46,583 bases of DNA, from positions 1 to 46,583 of IMG/VR virus record IMGVR_UViG_3300041955_000110. One strand, 5' to 3'. Origin of the DNA: a virus. The notes beneath the pieces are model-generated. The model saw nothing but the letters and a program-made list of their open reading frames with translations, did not search any database and had not been told where the DNA came from. The position numbers were made by a program, and so were the translations under genes. Of the stretch, positions 40,214-46,583 are shown piece by piece; position 1 is the stretch's first letter, and each line of letters begins with the position of its first letter.

Positions 40214-40427
40214 TTTTGGACACCACAGGCACCGGCTGTGCAGCCACAACTTTCTTCGCAGCTTCGAGAGCAGCAGCGTCGGCTTCTGCCTTGGCGACGA
40301 GCGCCTTCGCAGCCGCGACCGCTTTCGTCGCGGAGTGTGCTTTGAGTGCCGCTACTGCAACCGGAATGAAATGCCGGACTACGAAGCCGGCGACGAATGC
40401 GACTACGCTGGCGAAGGTCGTGAACAT
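40206..40427 (-). CDS. Membrane-anchored Ala-rich protein (73 aa)
   Basis: GGAGGG before the ATG at 40427. One hydrophobic segment (ASVVAFVAGFVVRHFIPVAVAAL) is followed by an Ala/Lys/Glu helix (KAVAAAKALVAKAEADAAALEAAKK). It may be a lysis-accessory or second holin-type protein. Confidence 0.6.
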   Translation of the reverse strand: MFTTFASVVAFVAGFVVRHFIPVAVAALKAHSATKAVAAAKALVAKAEADAAALEAAKKVVAAQPVPVVSKSA

Positions 40428-40717
40428 TATTTACCCTCCAAAATGTTTTCGAGTTCTTTCTCAGCCGCCTCTTCACCTCGTTCGAGCGCTGCCTTGATCC
40501 GCTGCGCCAGAGTTGGTTTAGCTACAGGGGCCGGAGCAGGAACCGGAGTGGGCGCAGGAACCGGAGCGGGTACAGGAACCGGAGCGGGTACAGGAACCGG
40601 AGCGGGTACAGGAGCCGGAGCGGGTGCAGGAGTTTCAGATGAAAACTTCGGATTGGGTTCAGGCTTATGCCGTTCCGCATGATCCCACCCTGTCTCGGTT
40701 TTGACTGCTGTTGCCAT
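40427..40717 (-). CDS. Pro/Ala/Val-repeat protein (96 aa)
   Basis: GGAGGAG lies upstream. A charged start of 28 residues precedes about 38 residues of PAPVPV-type repeats, which form an extended rod. A helix (LAQRIKAALERGEEAAEKELENILEG) follows. No membrane segment. The rod could act as a spacer; function unknown. Confidence 0.65.
   Translation of the reverse strand: MATAVKTETGWDHAERHKPEPNPKFSSETPAPAPAPVPAPVPVPAPVPVPAPVPAPTPVPAPAPVAKPTLAQRIKAALERGEEAAEKELENILEGK
40538..40627. repeat. Five tandem 18-bp repeats
   Basis: On the plus strand the unit is AGGAACCGGAGCGGGTAC, with a few substitutions in the first and last copies. It encodes the Pro/Ala/Val rod, and its copy number could vary between isolates. 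Confidence 0.85.
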
Positions 40718-40832
40718 CCGCTCCTCCTAAAATTCAGCCGCGTTGGGTTGGCCCTTCATCATCCTTCCCTTTCATGGGGACGCCTCACTGGAGGGATATT
40801 GGCGATCAACGCGACAGCTTGGGAATATAGAC
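40718..40832 (-). other. Non-coding leader between terminase and lysis genes
   Basis: It holds the transcript leader of the promoter at 40852 and a 13-codon ORF that I do not believe is a gene. Nothing else is recognised. Confidence 0.4.
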
Positions 40833-40852
40833 CTAGAACATATCAAAGTCAA
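40824..40852 (-). promoter_or_regulatory. Promoter for the lysis/structural genes
   Basis: Minus strand TTGACT (40852-40847), a 17-bp spacer and TATATT (40829-40824), each 5/6 to consensus. The -35 lies in the last codons of the large terminase gene. Confidence 0.65.
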
Positions 40853-42353
40853 CCCCGATACATCCCCCTTCAAAATCCGGCTTCTCACCCTTGCTTGAAC
40901 GCTGAATTCGCTTGTGCAATTTGTTGCCGAGCGGAGCGCTTCGTGCATAGCGCAGCATCATCAAACCCTTCTGCGTGGCACCCATCAAATCATCATCCAC
41001 ATGCGCGATGCCATGCGGCGGCTTCGCCTCACGGTGATACTGACGATACTCCTCAAACCATTGGGCCAGATGGGCAGAGACCTTCAGGCGCCCGGTGGAG
41101 ATGCGCTGATCCATATCCTTGACCGCGGCTTCGGTCGAGACCCCTCCCTCTGCCCACTGCGCGTGCATCGGCAACATTTTCAGATTGAAGCCGCGATAGA
41201 TTGCATGCAGATGTTTACCGACCGCGGTATCGCCGGCCACGCGCTGCGTCCCATCCTGCGGCCACGCAACCGGCACCTCCGAAGCGATATTCAAGATCGC
41301 CGTCGAGTGATGGATCGGTTGCTGATCCGCGAGCTTGATCGCATGCAGGATGTGAACGATGTCGGCTTCCCGGTCGAGCCCGAGCAGCACGGCGCCAAAC
41401 GCATGGTTCTTGCTGATACCGAAGTCGATCCCCCAGATGAAGGCCCAATGCCCTGGAATGTCACCGAAGGGGATTGTTGGTTCCTTGATCACTTCCTCAT
41501 CGATGGTGAAAACCCGCCCCGATCCCGACATTGGGAGACCATAGCGGCGCGTGTTGCGCTCGTGCTTTGGATACTGCTCCAGCATCGTCGCCTTCTGCTT
41601 CTCGGTGAAGTGAGTAACTTCATCGAGGCTGATGGTGACATATTGGCGCTGCGGGGTCGGAGTATCGCGGAAACGCTTATAGACATCAGTGAGGCCATTG
41701 AGCGCTGTGAAGGTGAGCATCATCTGGCCGATGCCTTCCAAGCGCGTCATGCACTCGGAATAGATGTCCATATCGGGTTCTTCGTCACACCAACAGAAGT
41801 CGAGAGCTTCACCCTGGAATTTCTCCCGCCCCTGATCGTATGATTTGAAGGAAGCGATGCTGATCCCATCCTCGACGCCATCGGTCTTGTGAATGACCTG
41901 AATGGTGTCGTAGGTGTCCCGCACCCCGGCCGCGAGCGAAGGCTTCGTCGCAAACCGATCCTTGGGAATGAAGCCAGTGCCGAAGGCTTCTGCTACACCA
42001 AATTGCCCGCAGAGTTTTGTTTGACCGACTTCGCGGTTCTTCTGCGCCGTCAGCCCGGCTACCCATCCCTTGACCGGATGATCGAAGCGAGCACCCTTCC
42101 AATCATCTGGGTAGTCGCCGGTCATATGCACCGCAACCTCGTAGGCGGCGCCTTCAGATTTCCCTGTCCGGTTTCCGGCCAGGATGCCACGCTCCAAAGC
42201 TTCGGCTCCCAGATCGAAGAATTTCCTTTGCTTGGCTTCCGGCTCGAAGTAGAGCATCTTGTTGAAACGCTTGTGCGTGTCCATGCTCTTCAGGAACGAG
42301 AGAACCTCGCGCAGTTCCGCCGCGGTAGGTTGATCAGGCTTTTTGAATTCCAT
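40833..42353 (-). CDS. terL: Terminase large subunit (506 aa)
   Basis: The ATG at 42353 overlaps the previous stop (TGATG). The ATPase half has a Walker A-type AGNRTGKS (59-66) and a Walker B DFCWCDEE (185-192). The nuclease half has D310 (WGIDFG), D375 (AGDTAVG) and D453-D455 (VDDDLMG), the three acidic positions of the RNase H-like fold. It cuts and pumps DNA into the capsid through the portal. It is encoded after the small subunit, with one small gene between. Confidence 0.93.
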   Translation of the reverse strand: MEFKKPDQPTAAELREVLSFLKSMDTHKRFNKMLYFEPEAKQRKFFDLGAEALERGILAGNRTGKSEGAAYEVAVHMTGDYPDDWKGARFDHPVKGWVAGLTAQKNREVGQTKLCGQFGVAEAFGTGFIPKDRFATKPSLAAGVRDTYDTIQVIHKTDGVEDGISIASFKSYDQGREKFQGEALDFCWCDEEPDMDIYSECMTRLEGIGQMMLTFTALNGLTDVYKRFRDTPTPQRQYVTISLDEVTHFTEKQKATMLEQYPKHERNTRRYGLPMSGSGRVFTIDEEVIKEPTIPFGDIPGHWAFIWGIDFGISKNHAFGAVLLGLDREADIVHILHAIKLADQQPIHHSTAILNIASEVPVAWPQDGTQRVAGDTAVGKHLHAIYRGFNLKMLPMHAQWAEGGVSTEAAVKDMDQRISTGRLKVSAHLAQWFEEYRQYHREAKPPHGIAHVDDDLMGATQKGLMMLRYARSAPLGNKLHKRIQRSSKGEKPDFEGGCIGVDFDMF

Positions 42354-42607
42354 CAAAGGGGCTTCCCATAGAAACAGATCACGCTATCCAAGACATACAT
42401 ATGCTGAACTGCTTCCACCTTACCAGCCTCATATGCTCTCTTGAAGGTCCTGCTCTCCAGAAGCTGTTTCTTCCAAGCTTCAGCATATTCAACAACTAAA
42501 AGTCGATTATTGAGAAGAGTGGTTGGTGAAGTCCACCTACTCCACCCGGTTTTCTTCTTGCCTTTGAAAGGGGCAACAGTGTTGGTAGGCATAGGTGCGT
42601 TTTTCAT
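42353..42607 (-). CDS. Small hypothetical protein between terminase genes (84 aa)
   Basis: Strong AGGAGGG ribosome site. Basic start (FKGKKKTGWSRW), then a helical part (LLVVEYAEAWKKQLLESRTFKRAYEAG). No family recognised. Confidence 0.65.
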   Translation of the reverse strand: MKNAPMPTNTVAPFKGKKKTGWSRWTSPTTLLNNRLLVVEYAEAWKKQLLESRTFKRAYEAGKVEAVQHMYVLDSVICFYGKPL

Positions 42608-42608
42608 T

Positions 42609-43196
42609 TTACCCTCCTAACAAATTTGCGTCTGGGTCTGTAGTGACTTCAGTGAACTCCGCATCGATAGCAGCTTCTTTCTTTGTTTGATCCGCGAGTA
42701 GCTTCTGGATCGGCAAAGGCAATTCATGGATCAGGTTGGGATTTTTTGCAAGCTGTGCCCGCACCTCTAAGATCATCTTCTCCGTGCTCGTCTCGGTCTT
42801 GTTGATGTTGACGGTGTGCTCCGTCTTTATTCCCAGGCCGATGCGGTCGAGCACTGCTAAGGCTGCTTTCAACTTGAGCGCTCCCTTGTTCTGCATCGGC
42901 GCTTCGAGCACGCTGAGCACTGCGGCAGTGGCTTCGTTCGCAATTGACTGCATCGTGTAGCCGCCGATCTCCACGAGTGCCGCGGTGATCTTCGGATTGT
43001 GCCCGAGATTGGAGCCAGTGACGGAGAGAACGTGATCGTCTCCCTGGTAGCCGGCGATCTTTGCCGCTCGAAGCCATCGGCCGCTGCCGACTTCCTTGAT
43101 GGCGAGGACGAACCGGCGCTGCAAAGGAGTAAGAGCCTTCATCGCGGGTCCACAATTTTCGTCTGTAATATCAATGACTTGCAAATCAGTGCCCAT
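42609..43196 (-). CDS. terS: Terminase small subunit (195 aa)
   Basis: LTPLQRRFVLAIKEVGSGRWLRAAKIAGYQGD and GSNLGHNPKITAAL form the DNA-binding helix-turn-helix typical of small terminases. An oligomerisation helix (ALKLKAALAVLDRIGL) follows. AGAGGAGGG is upstream. It is the first gene of the late operon and would recognise the packaging site, which may lie in the adjacent non-coding region. Confidence 0.85.
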   Translation of the reverse strand: MGTDLQVIDITDENCGPAMKALTPLQRRFVLAIKEVGSGRWLRAAKIAGYQGDDHVLSVTGSNLGHNPKITAALVEIGGYTMQSIANEATAAVLSVLEAPMQNKGALKLKAALAVLDRIGLGIKTEHTVNINKTETSTEKMILEVRAQLAKNPNLIHELPLPIQKLLADQTKKEAAIDAEFTEVTTDPDANLLGG

Positions 43197-43213
43197 CGGC
43201 CCTCCTCTGGATG

Positions 43214-43270
43214 GATTAAAATCCTACGCATCCTAGTCCTATACTAGCCAAATGTCAATCGATTTTAATC
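43214..43270. promoter_or_regulatory. 10-bp inverted repeat flanking the late promoter
   Basis: GATTAAAATC (43214-43223) and GATTTTAATC (43261-43270) are exact complements and bracket the -10 and -35 boxes. This is a candidate operator pair controlling late transcription. Confidence 0.6.
43230..43258 (-). promoter_or_regulatory. Late operon promoter before the small terminase gene
   Basis: Minus strand TTGACA (43258-43253), a 17-bp spacer and TAGGAT (43235-43230), 33 bases before the terS start. Confidence 0.6.
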
Positions 43271-43341
43271 TCGCCGAGATTTAGGACTGAAAAATTGGCT
43301 CCGAAAAAGCTACTTCGGCCCGATTGGCTCGCGGCGACCGG

Positions 43342-43377
43342 GACCGCGGGGGTGGCGGTGGTACACCCCGGTCTTTT
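43342..43377 (+). terminator. Terminator-like GC hairpin with T-run
   Basis: GACC-gcg-GGGGTG (43342-43354) pairs with CACCCC-GGTC (43364-43373), then TTTT. On the plus strand it looks like a rho-independent terminator, but no plus-strand gene precedes it closely. It could block antisense readthrough. Confidence 0.35.
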
Positions 43378-43395
43378 GGGACCCCGATCCTATGG

Positions 43396-43442
43396 TGCGC
43401 GATAGTTACAAGTGAAACTGTTGCGACTGCAACTATCGCGCA
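43396..43442. promoter_or_regulatory. Perfect 12-bp inverted repeat
   Basis: TGCGCGATAGTT (43396-43407) and AACTATCGCGCA (43431-43442) with a 23-base loop. It is the longest perfect dyad seen in the window. Candidate origin, packaging or repressor site. Confidence 0.65.
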
Positions 43443-43534
43443 TGGGCAGGCTCGGCGGCCGGATCATTGTCCTATTCGGTGGATTTGAGGCAATAGGATT
43501 AAATGCCAGTAACAAAATTGTGATTACAACCTAG

Positions 43535-43564
43535 TTGACAATCTATGCGCTTGTATGCTATGTA
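43535..43564 (+). promoter_or_regulatory. Early promoter for the right-arm genes
   Basis: TTGACA (43535-43540), an 18-bp spacer and TATGTA (43559-43564) preceded by TGC (extended -10). The following TATGCTATG repeats make the exact -10 uncertain. Confidence 0.5.
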
Positions 43565-43685
43565 TGCTATTGCGCGAGGGTAAGCCGCGCCGGGCGAGCC
43601 CAAGAGGGCATTCGCCCAGGGCCGCCGGCGGCTCCCGACACGCAAGAAGCATACACATACATGCGGCCAGATGGAGGGATAGTAA

Positions 43686-43865
43686 ATGGCACAGACCCGC
43701 TTCATTCTAGTGGCGACCCATCCAAGCACCAATGTCACCGTGTTGCGCGTATTCTATCGGATGGCAGCGGCGCACGAAGTCGAGGACTTCTTGACCGCGC
43801 GAGGCTTCCAGGTCCATGTCGCCAATGATACGCCCGGCGCGGATCAATACACTCCACAAAAATAA
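43686..43865 (+). CDS. Small early protein (59 aa)
   Basis: GGAGGG before the ATG. The alpha/beta pattern FILVATHPSTNVTVLRVFYRMAAAHEVEDFLTARGFQVHVA is compact and looks folded. First gene after the early promoter. No family recognised. Confidence 0.7.
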   Translation: MAQTRFILVATHPSTNVTVLRVFYRMAAAHEVEDFLTARGFQVHVANDTPGADQYTPQK

Positions 43866-43876
43866 ATTGGTTGCAG

Positions 43877-43931
43877 GCCCTCGACAATCCCGTTGAGGGC
43901 TTGACAAGCCCGCGCGAATGTGGGCTTGTCA
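43877..43931 (+). promoter_or_regulatory. Two consecutive hairpins after the first early gene
   Basis: GCCCTC (43877) pairs with GAGGGC (43895-43900). Then TGACAAGCCC (43902-43911) pairs perfectly with GGGCTTGTCA (43922-43931). There is no U-run, so this may be RNA processing, attenuation or an operator rather than a simple terminator. Confidence 0.5.
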
Positions 43932-43973
43932 GTGTCGGCAATCAAGCCGGTCTAGCTGGAAGGTAGAGACACA

Positions 43974-44330
43974 ATGAAGCCCACCTTAAATCAAGCCCAC
44001 CGAGCAATCGAGGCGCGGCGCAATGGTGTATGGGATGATCCAGACTTGCAAGCTCTCGGGCCACTCCTAAACAGTGTTGCGGCCGACGTGCGGGAGATCA
44101 AGCGTCTTTGCCTATTGGCCTATGGTTATGAAGTAGGCAAACGTAATCCCCAACTCAATACCGATTTCAAAGGGGCCTATATGGTCGCGGAAAGTTATGA
44201 AGATAGTGAATTGCCAACACGCGATGGCAGCAATGGGCCTTGGTGTATTGTCGGGGATGACCTTGACAATTTGATTGATCGAGCATTCGATGTGTTCGAC
44301 GGATTTGTGATTGAAAACGAATATCGCTGA
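43974..44330 (+). CDS. Hypothetical early protein (118 aa)
   Basis: GAAGGTAGAG upstream. The helical N-terminal half (DPDLQALGPLLNSVAADVREIKRLCLLAYGY) precedes an acidic C-terminus (GDDLDNLIDRAFDVFDGFVIENEY). No family recognised. Confidence 0.7.
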   Translation: MKPTLNQAHRAIEARRNGVWDDPDLQALGPLLNSVAADVREIKRLCLLAYGYEVGKRNPQLNTDFKGAYMVAESYEDSELPTRDGSNGPWCIVGDDLDNLIDRAFDVFDGFVIENEYR

Positions 44331-44338
44331 TTGCAGTC

Positions 44339-44390
44339 TCTAGGCCAGTCCCCTTGCAACGCAATCCGTTGAAGGGTATTCTGGCCTAGA
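44339..44390 (+). promoter_or_regulatory. Long two-stem hairpin between early genes
   Basis: TCTAGGCCAG (44339-44348) pairs perfectly with CTGGCCTAGA (44381-44390). Inside, CCCTTGCAAC faces GTTGAAGGG with one mismatch. This makes a stable structured intergenic RNA of about 52 bases. Possible terminator, processing site or small RNA. Confidence 0.55.
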
Positions 44391-44421
44391 AGCGGCAATC
44401 ATGCCGAGCGGAGCAACTACA

Positions 44422-44781
44422 ATGCACAATAGCCCACTAATGTCTGATATGCATCGGCGCGAGAGTGATGCAGTGCGCGAACGCGAGCTTGCGGATCAAA
44501 CAAAGCGCGCCAAGGCCAATGCGGCGGAATGGATCAAGCGCGGTCTAGTCGCCTATGGTGACGGCGAACTCGACAAGGCGTGGAACCTGCTGAAGCAAGC
44601 CGAGCTTGAACTTGCTCACACCAACGTGGACGTGCTGACAATCGAGGGATGCCGCGATCTCATGGGCAAGCTATCTGAAAAGCCCACACCTCACACCATA
44701 CTGGCACCGGGCCGACATAATCGCGGTTGGCCTAAAGGGTCCGTCGAGAGTGCTTTCGAGGAATGGTCTAAGACAATCTAG
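44422..44781 (+). CDS. Hypothetical early protein (119 aa)
   Basis: ATG at 44422 is preferred for its CGGAG site; ATG at 44401 is an alternative. Charged helices with AYGDGELDKAWNLLKQAELELAH resemble a single TPR-like helical pair. The C-terminus is Pro/Gly-rich. Function unknown. Confidence 0.65.
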   Translation: MHNSPLMSDMHRRESDAVRERELADQTKRAKANAAEWIKRGLVAYGDGELDKAWNLLKQAELELAHTNVDVLTIEGCRDLMGKLSEKPTPHTILAPGRHNRGWPKGSVESAFEEWSKTI

Positions 44782-44797
44782 TTTGCAGCTATTGCCC

Positions 44798-44943
44798 ATC
44801 CGGCGCCACCATGCAATGCGCCGCACCCTGGAGGACTAGAGCCATGAAGATCATTCAATTAGATACTGGCAAAGTTTTATGGGAAGGTGTGAACCTGATC
44901 CGCGCGAGCCTGAGCGGCGCGAGCCTGACCCGCGCGAGCCTGA
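44798..44943 (+). repeat. Internal copy of the 146-bp direct repeat
   Basis: Identical to bases 1-146. The first 42 bases are the orphaned end of the small gene found whole at 46304-46501, here without its body. This copy is therefore the one that moved, carrying the ribosome site and start of the pentapeptide gene. Confidence 0.9.
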
Positions 44944-45884
44944 CCTACGCGAGCCTGACCCGCGCGAACCTGACCCGCGCGGACCTGAGCGGCGCGGACC
45001 TGACCCGCGCGAGCCTGAGCGGCGCGAACCTGACCTGCGCGGACCTGACCTGCGCGGACCTGACCTACGCGGACCTGACCCGCGCGAGCCTGACCCGCGC
45101 GAACCTGACCCGCGCGAGCCTGAGCGGCGCGAACCTGTACGGCGCGGACCTGACCCACGCGAACCTGACCGACGCGAACCTGTACGGCGCGGACCTGACC
45201 TACGCGAGCCTGAGCGGCGCGAACCTGTACGGCGCGGACCTGAGCGGCGCGAACCTGACCCGCGCGAACCTGACCTACGCGGACCTGACCCGCGCGAGCC
45301 TGAGCGGCGCGAGCCTGTACGGCGCGGACCTGAGCGGCGCGAGCCTGACCTACGCGAACCTGAGCGGCGCGAGCCTGAGCGGCGCGAACCTGAGCGGCGC
45401 GGACCTGAGCGGCGCGAACCTGACCCGCGCGAACCTGACCGACGCGAACCTGACCTACGCGAACCTGACCTACGCGGACCTGACCCGCGCGAGCCTGAGC
45501 GGCGCGAACCTGACCTACGCGAGCCTGAGCGGCGCGAACCTGACCCGCGCGAACCTGAGCGGCGCGCAGGGTTTAGCTTATCAAATCCCACAAGAGGGTG
45601 CCTTGATTTGCTGGAAAAAATTAGAAGGTGGAATTATCGCCAAAGTTCAAATCCCTGCTAAGGCAAAGCGTACCGCCTCTATTGTCGGCCGCAAATGCCG
45701 CGCGGAGTATGTGAAGGTTTTGGAAGTTATCGGCGCTGAGATAGGCATATCACAGCATGATGGTGCAACGGAATATCGCCAAGGCAAGATTGTGCGTCCT
45801 GATAGCTATGACCCTGATCCCCGCGTTGAATGTTCGCATGGTATCCACTTCTTTTTGACGCGGGAGGAAGCGGAAGCTTATTGA
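44844..45884 (+). CDS. Pentapeptide-repeat protein B with DUF5758-like C-terminal domain (346 aa)
   Basis: ATG at 44844 with GGAGG upstream, as in protein A. The same 20-residue leader is followed by 44 perfect pentapeptides (residues 21-240). The C-terminal domain (ALICWKKLEGGIIAKVQIPAKAKRTASIVGRKCRAEYVKVLEV, then IVRPDSYDPDPRVECSHGIHFFLTREEA) matches DUF5758, often joined to pentapeptide repeats in phages. It differs entirely from the C-terminus of protein A. The long beta-helix would be a rod of about 11 coils. Target unknown. Confidence 0.9.
   Translation: MKIIQLDTGKVLWEGVNLIRASLSGASLTRASLTYASLTRANLTRADLSGADLTRASLSGANLTCADLTCADLTYADLTRASLTRANLTRASLSGANLYGADLTHANLTDANLYGADLTYASLSGANLYGADLSGANLTRANLTYADLTRASLSGASLYGADLSGASLTYANLSGASLSGANLSGADLSGANLTRANLTDANLTYANLTYADLTRASLSGANLTYASLSGANLTRANLSGAQGLAYQIPQEGALICWKKLEGGIIAKVQIPAKAKRTASIVGRKCRAEYVKVLEVIGAEIGISQHDGATEYRQGKIVRPDSYDPDPRVECSHGIHFFLTREEAEAY
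44904..45563 (+). repeat. 44 tandem 15-bp pentapeptide units (array B)
   Basis: Units are GCG-(AGC/AAC/GAC)-CTG-(AGC/ACC/TAC)-(GGC/CGC/TAC/TGC/CAC/GAC). As in array A there are no synonymous changes. Compared with A, unit types YG, TH and TD are new. Confidence 0.95.
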
Positions 45885-45887
45885 GCC

Positions 45888-46103
45888 ATGACGAACAGCG
45901 AAGTAACGTACATCTACCGCCGCGAGGTGGCGAAAGCCATCAAGACCTATGGCGCCGCTTTGCGCGCAATCCATCTGGCCTATGGTTCACCAATTCCACC
46001 AAGCATTGATTGTATGTCGGCAATGGGCAATGCTTGGGGGACGTGTCGCGTGGCTTTCAAGCTTGCCGACCTGAAACTGGAGCAACACCGCGCCAGTCTT
46101 TAA
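45888..46103 (+). CDS. Small hypothetical protein (71 aa)
   Basis: It starts three bases after the pentapeptide gene. Helical (EVAKAIKTYGAALRAIHLAYG) with two Cys. No family recognised. Confidence 0.65.
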   Translation: MTNSEVTYIYRREVAKAIKTYGAALRAIHLAYGSPIPPSIDCMSAMGNAWGTCRVAFKLADLKLEQHRASL

Positions 46104-46118
46104 CCTGGAGCTAAAACC

Positions 46119-46307
46119 ATGCCTAAATTCAGCAAGAGACATTACGAGGCGCTTGCGCTTGCAATCCAGTCTATCCCTGATAAGAATGGGAGAGAATGGG
46201 CGCGGCTTGCAATCGCTTCTACACTGGCCCGCGACAATGATCGTTTTGATAAAGAGCGATTTTCGCGCGCATGTTTGCCCGGCGCTAATGTGAGGGCGCG
46301 GACATGA
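46119..46307 (+). CDS. Small hypothetical protein (62 aa)
   Basis: CTGGAG upstream. The pattern KFSKRHYEALALAIQSI, then RLAIASTLARDNDRFDKERFSRAC, is that of a short, common phage helical protein of unknown role. ATGA overlap with the next gene. Confidence 0.7.
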   Translation: MPKFSKRHYEALALAIQSIPDKNGREWARLAIASTLARDNDRFDKERFSRACLPGANVRART

Positions 46308-46501
46308 GAACGCAACGCAAAGCGGCAAGCCCATATCAAAAATATGGAAAGACGCCGCACCGCTATTCGGCCGCTTATTACGCTTGGCGCCGCGAGACAT
46401 TGAAAGCCAATGGTTTGCGCGAAAGCCAAGCGGCGGCCGAAGCTGAGCGTGCATCTGCAATCCGGCGCCACCATGCAATGCGCCGCACCCTGGAGGACTA
46501 G
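46304..46501 (+). CDS. Small basic helical protein (65 aa)
   Basis: ATGA start. Basic and aromatic (PYQKYGKTPHRYSAAYYAWRR), ending in RRHHAMRRTLED. Its last 14 codons are the DNA found again at 44798-44839 and at 1-42, and contain the ribosome site of the pentapeptide gene that follows. Confidence 0.7.
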   Translation: MRTQRKAASPYQKYGKTPHRYSAAYYAWRRETLKANGLRESQAAAEAERASAIRRHHAMRRTLED

Positions 46502-46583
46502 AGCCATGAAGATCATTCAATTAGATACTGGCAAAGTTTTATGGGAAGGTGTGAACCTGATCCGCGCGAGCCTGAGCGGCGCG
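46460..46583. repeat. Terminal direct repeat, right copy
   Basis: Identical to bases 1-124. Probably the assembly overlap of a circular map; true terminal redundancy cannot be excluded. Confidence 0.95.
46506..46583 (+). CDS. 5' end of pentapeptide-repeat gene (partial)
   Basis: Same DNA as 47-124; the gene would continue at base 125 if the map is circular. Equally, the sequence matches the start of the gene at 44844, so the true continuation is not proven. Confidence 0.75.
   Translation, partial: MKIIQLDTGKVLWEGVNLIRASLSGA

Larger units (their letters stand above)
43197..43685. other. Non-coding control region between the two transcription arms (489 bp)
   Basis: No convincing gene. It holds a minus-strand promoter (43258) and a plus-strand promoter (43535) facing outwards. 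It also holds a 10-bp inverted repeat around the first promoter, a 15-base palindrome (43267-43281) and a GC-rich hairpin followed by TTTT (43342-43377). A perfect 12-bp inverted repeat (43396-43442) and TCCTATT/AATAGGA arms near 43472-43498 complete it. Candidate packaging site and/or replication origin. Confidence 0.7.

Noticed and set aside
40776-40817. 13-codon ORF before the Pro-rich protein gene
   Set aside because: Too short, with composition like its leader; better explained as untranslated RNA.
40914-41843. 309-codon plus-strand ORF
   Set aside because: Antisense to the large terminase, which has full ATPase and nuclease motifs.
44851-45591. 246-codon minus-strand ORF of GSRRSG repeats
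   Set aside because: Antisense shadow of array B; extreme low complexity created by the repeat.
1-46583. Integrase, repressor, tRNA genes, insertion sequences
   Set aside because: I looked for recombinase, helix-turn-helix repressor and tRNA-like sequences and saw none I could support. Absence here is a visual judgement, not a search.

Overview
The window is almost certainly a complete or near-complete genome of a short-tailed (podovirus-type) phage, GC-rich and densely coding, probably infecting a Gram-negative and possibly alphaproteobacterial host. The host is inferred from the spanin pair, codon use and gene families. The last 124 bases repeat the first 124 exactly, so the sequence either closes into a circle of 46,459 bp or ends in a repeat the assembler could not resolve. 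I see no integrase, repressor, tRNA, CRISPR array or reverse transcriptase. The head genes (T7-type connector, Bbp19-like protein, jelly-roll-type cement candidate) point to a relative of BPP-1-like podoviruses.

Layout. (1) 1-16,221, plus strand: early and replication genes, packed with ATGA, GTGA or TAATG overlaps. They begin with a pentapeptide-repeat protein and small unknown and membrane proteins. Then come an SNF2-type helicase, a PD-(D/E)XK nuclease of DUF2800 type, an ssDNA-binding protein with an acidic DDEIPF tip, a family A DNA polymerase, a Mom/DruA-like protein, a resolvase-like nuclease, a metallophosphoesterase, a DUF4406 enzyme and a MazZ-like nucleotide pyrophosphohydrolase. 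The one exception in direction is a primase-helicase at 3,271-5,205 on the minus strand, read from a divergent promoter near 5.2 kb. (2) 43,196 down to 16,218, minus strand: the late operon. In transcription order it holds the small and large terminase, a lysis cassette (holin candidate, signal-anchor lysozyme, overlapping spanins), portal, Bbp19-like protein, scaffold, major capsid, cement-like protein, a cluster of small virion proteins, two tail fibre/tailspike genes, tail tube adaptor and nozzle, and three internal ejection proteins. The largest of these carries a zincin motif. (3) 43,197-43,685: a non-coding control region with outward-facing promoters and several perfect inverted repeats. 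(4) 43,686-46,583, plus strand: small early genes and a second pentapeptide-repeat gene, continuing across the junction into position 1.

On the circle, transcription therefore diverges from about 43.2-43.5 kb and the two arms converge at 16.22 kb. Recognisable TTGACA-type promoters, nearly all with 17-bp spacers, sit at 5.2, 7.8, 10.3, 34.8, 40.8, 43.2 and 43.5 kb. Several overlap inverted repeats that could be operators. I see no phage RNA polymerase, so host sigma-70 transcription is the simplest reading.

The most striking feature is the pair of pentapeptide-repeat genes. Together they hold 69 uninterrupted 15-bp units in which every core codon and every third base is identical, and all variation lies in three surface-facing codons of the form NNC. 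The two genes share promoter-proximal DNA and array type but have unrelated C-terminal domains.
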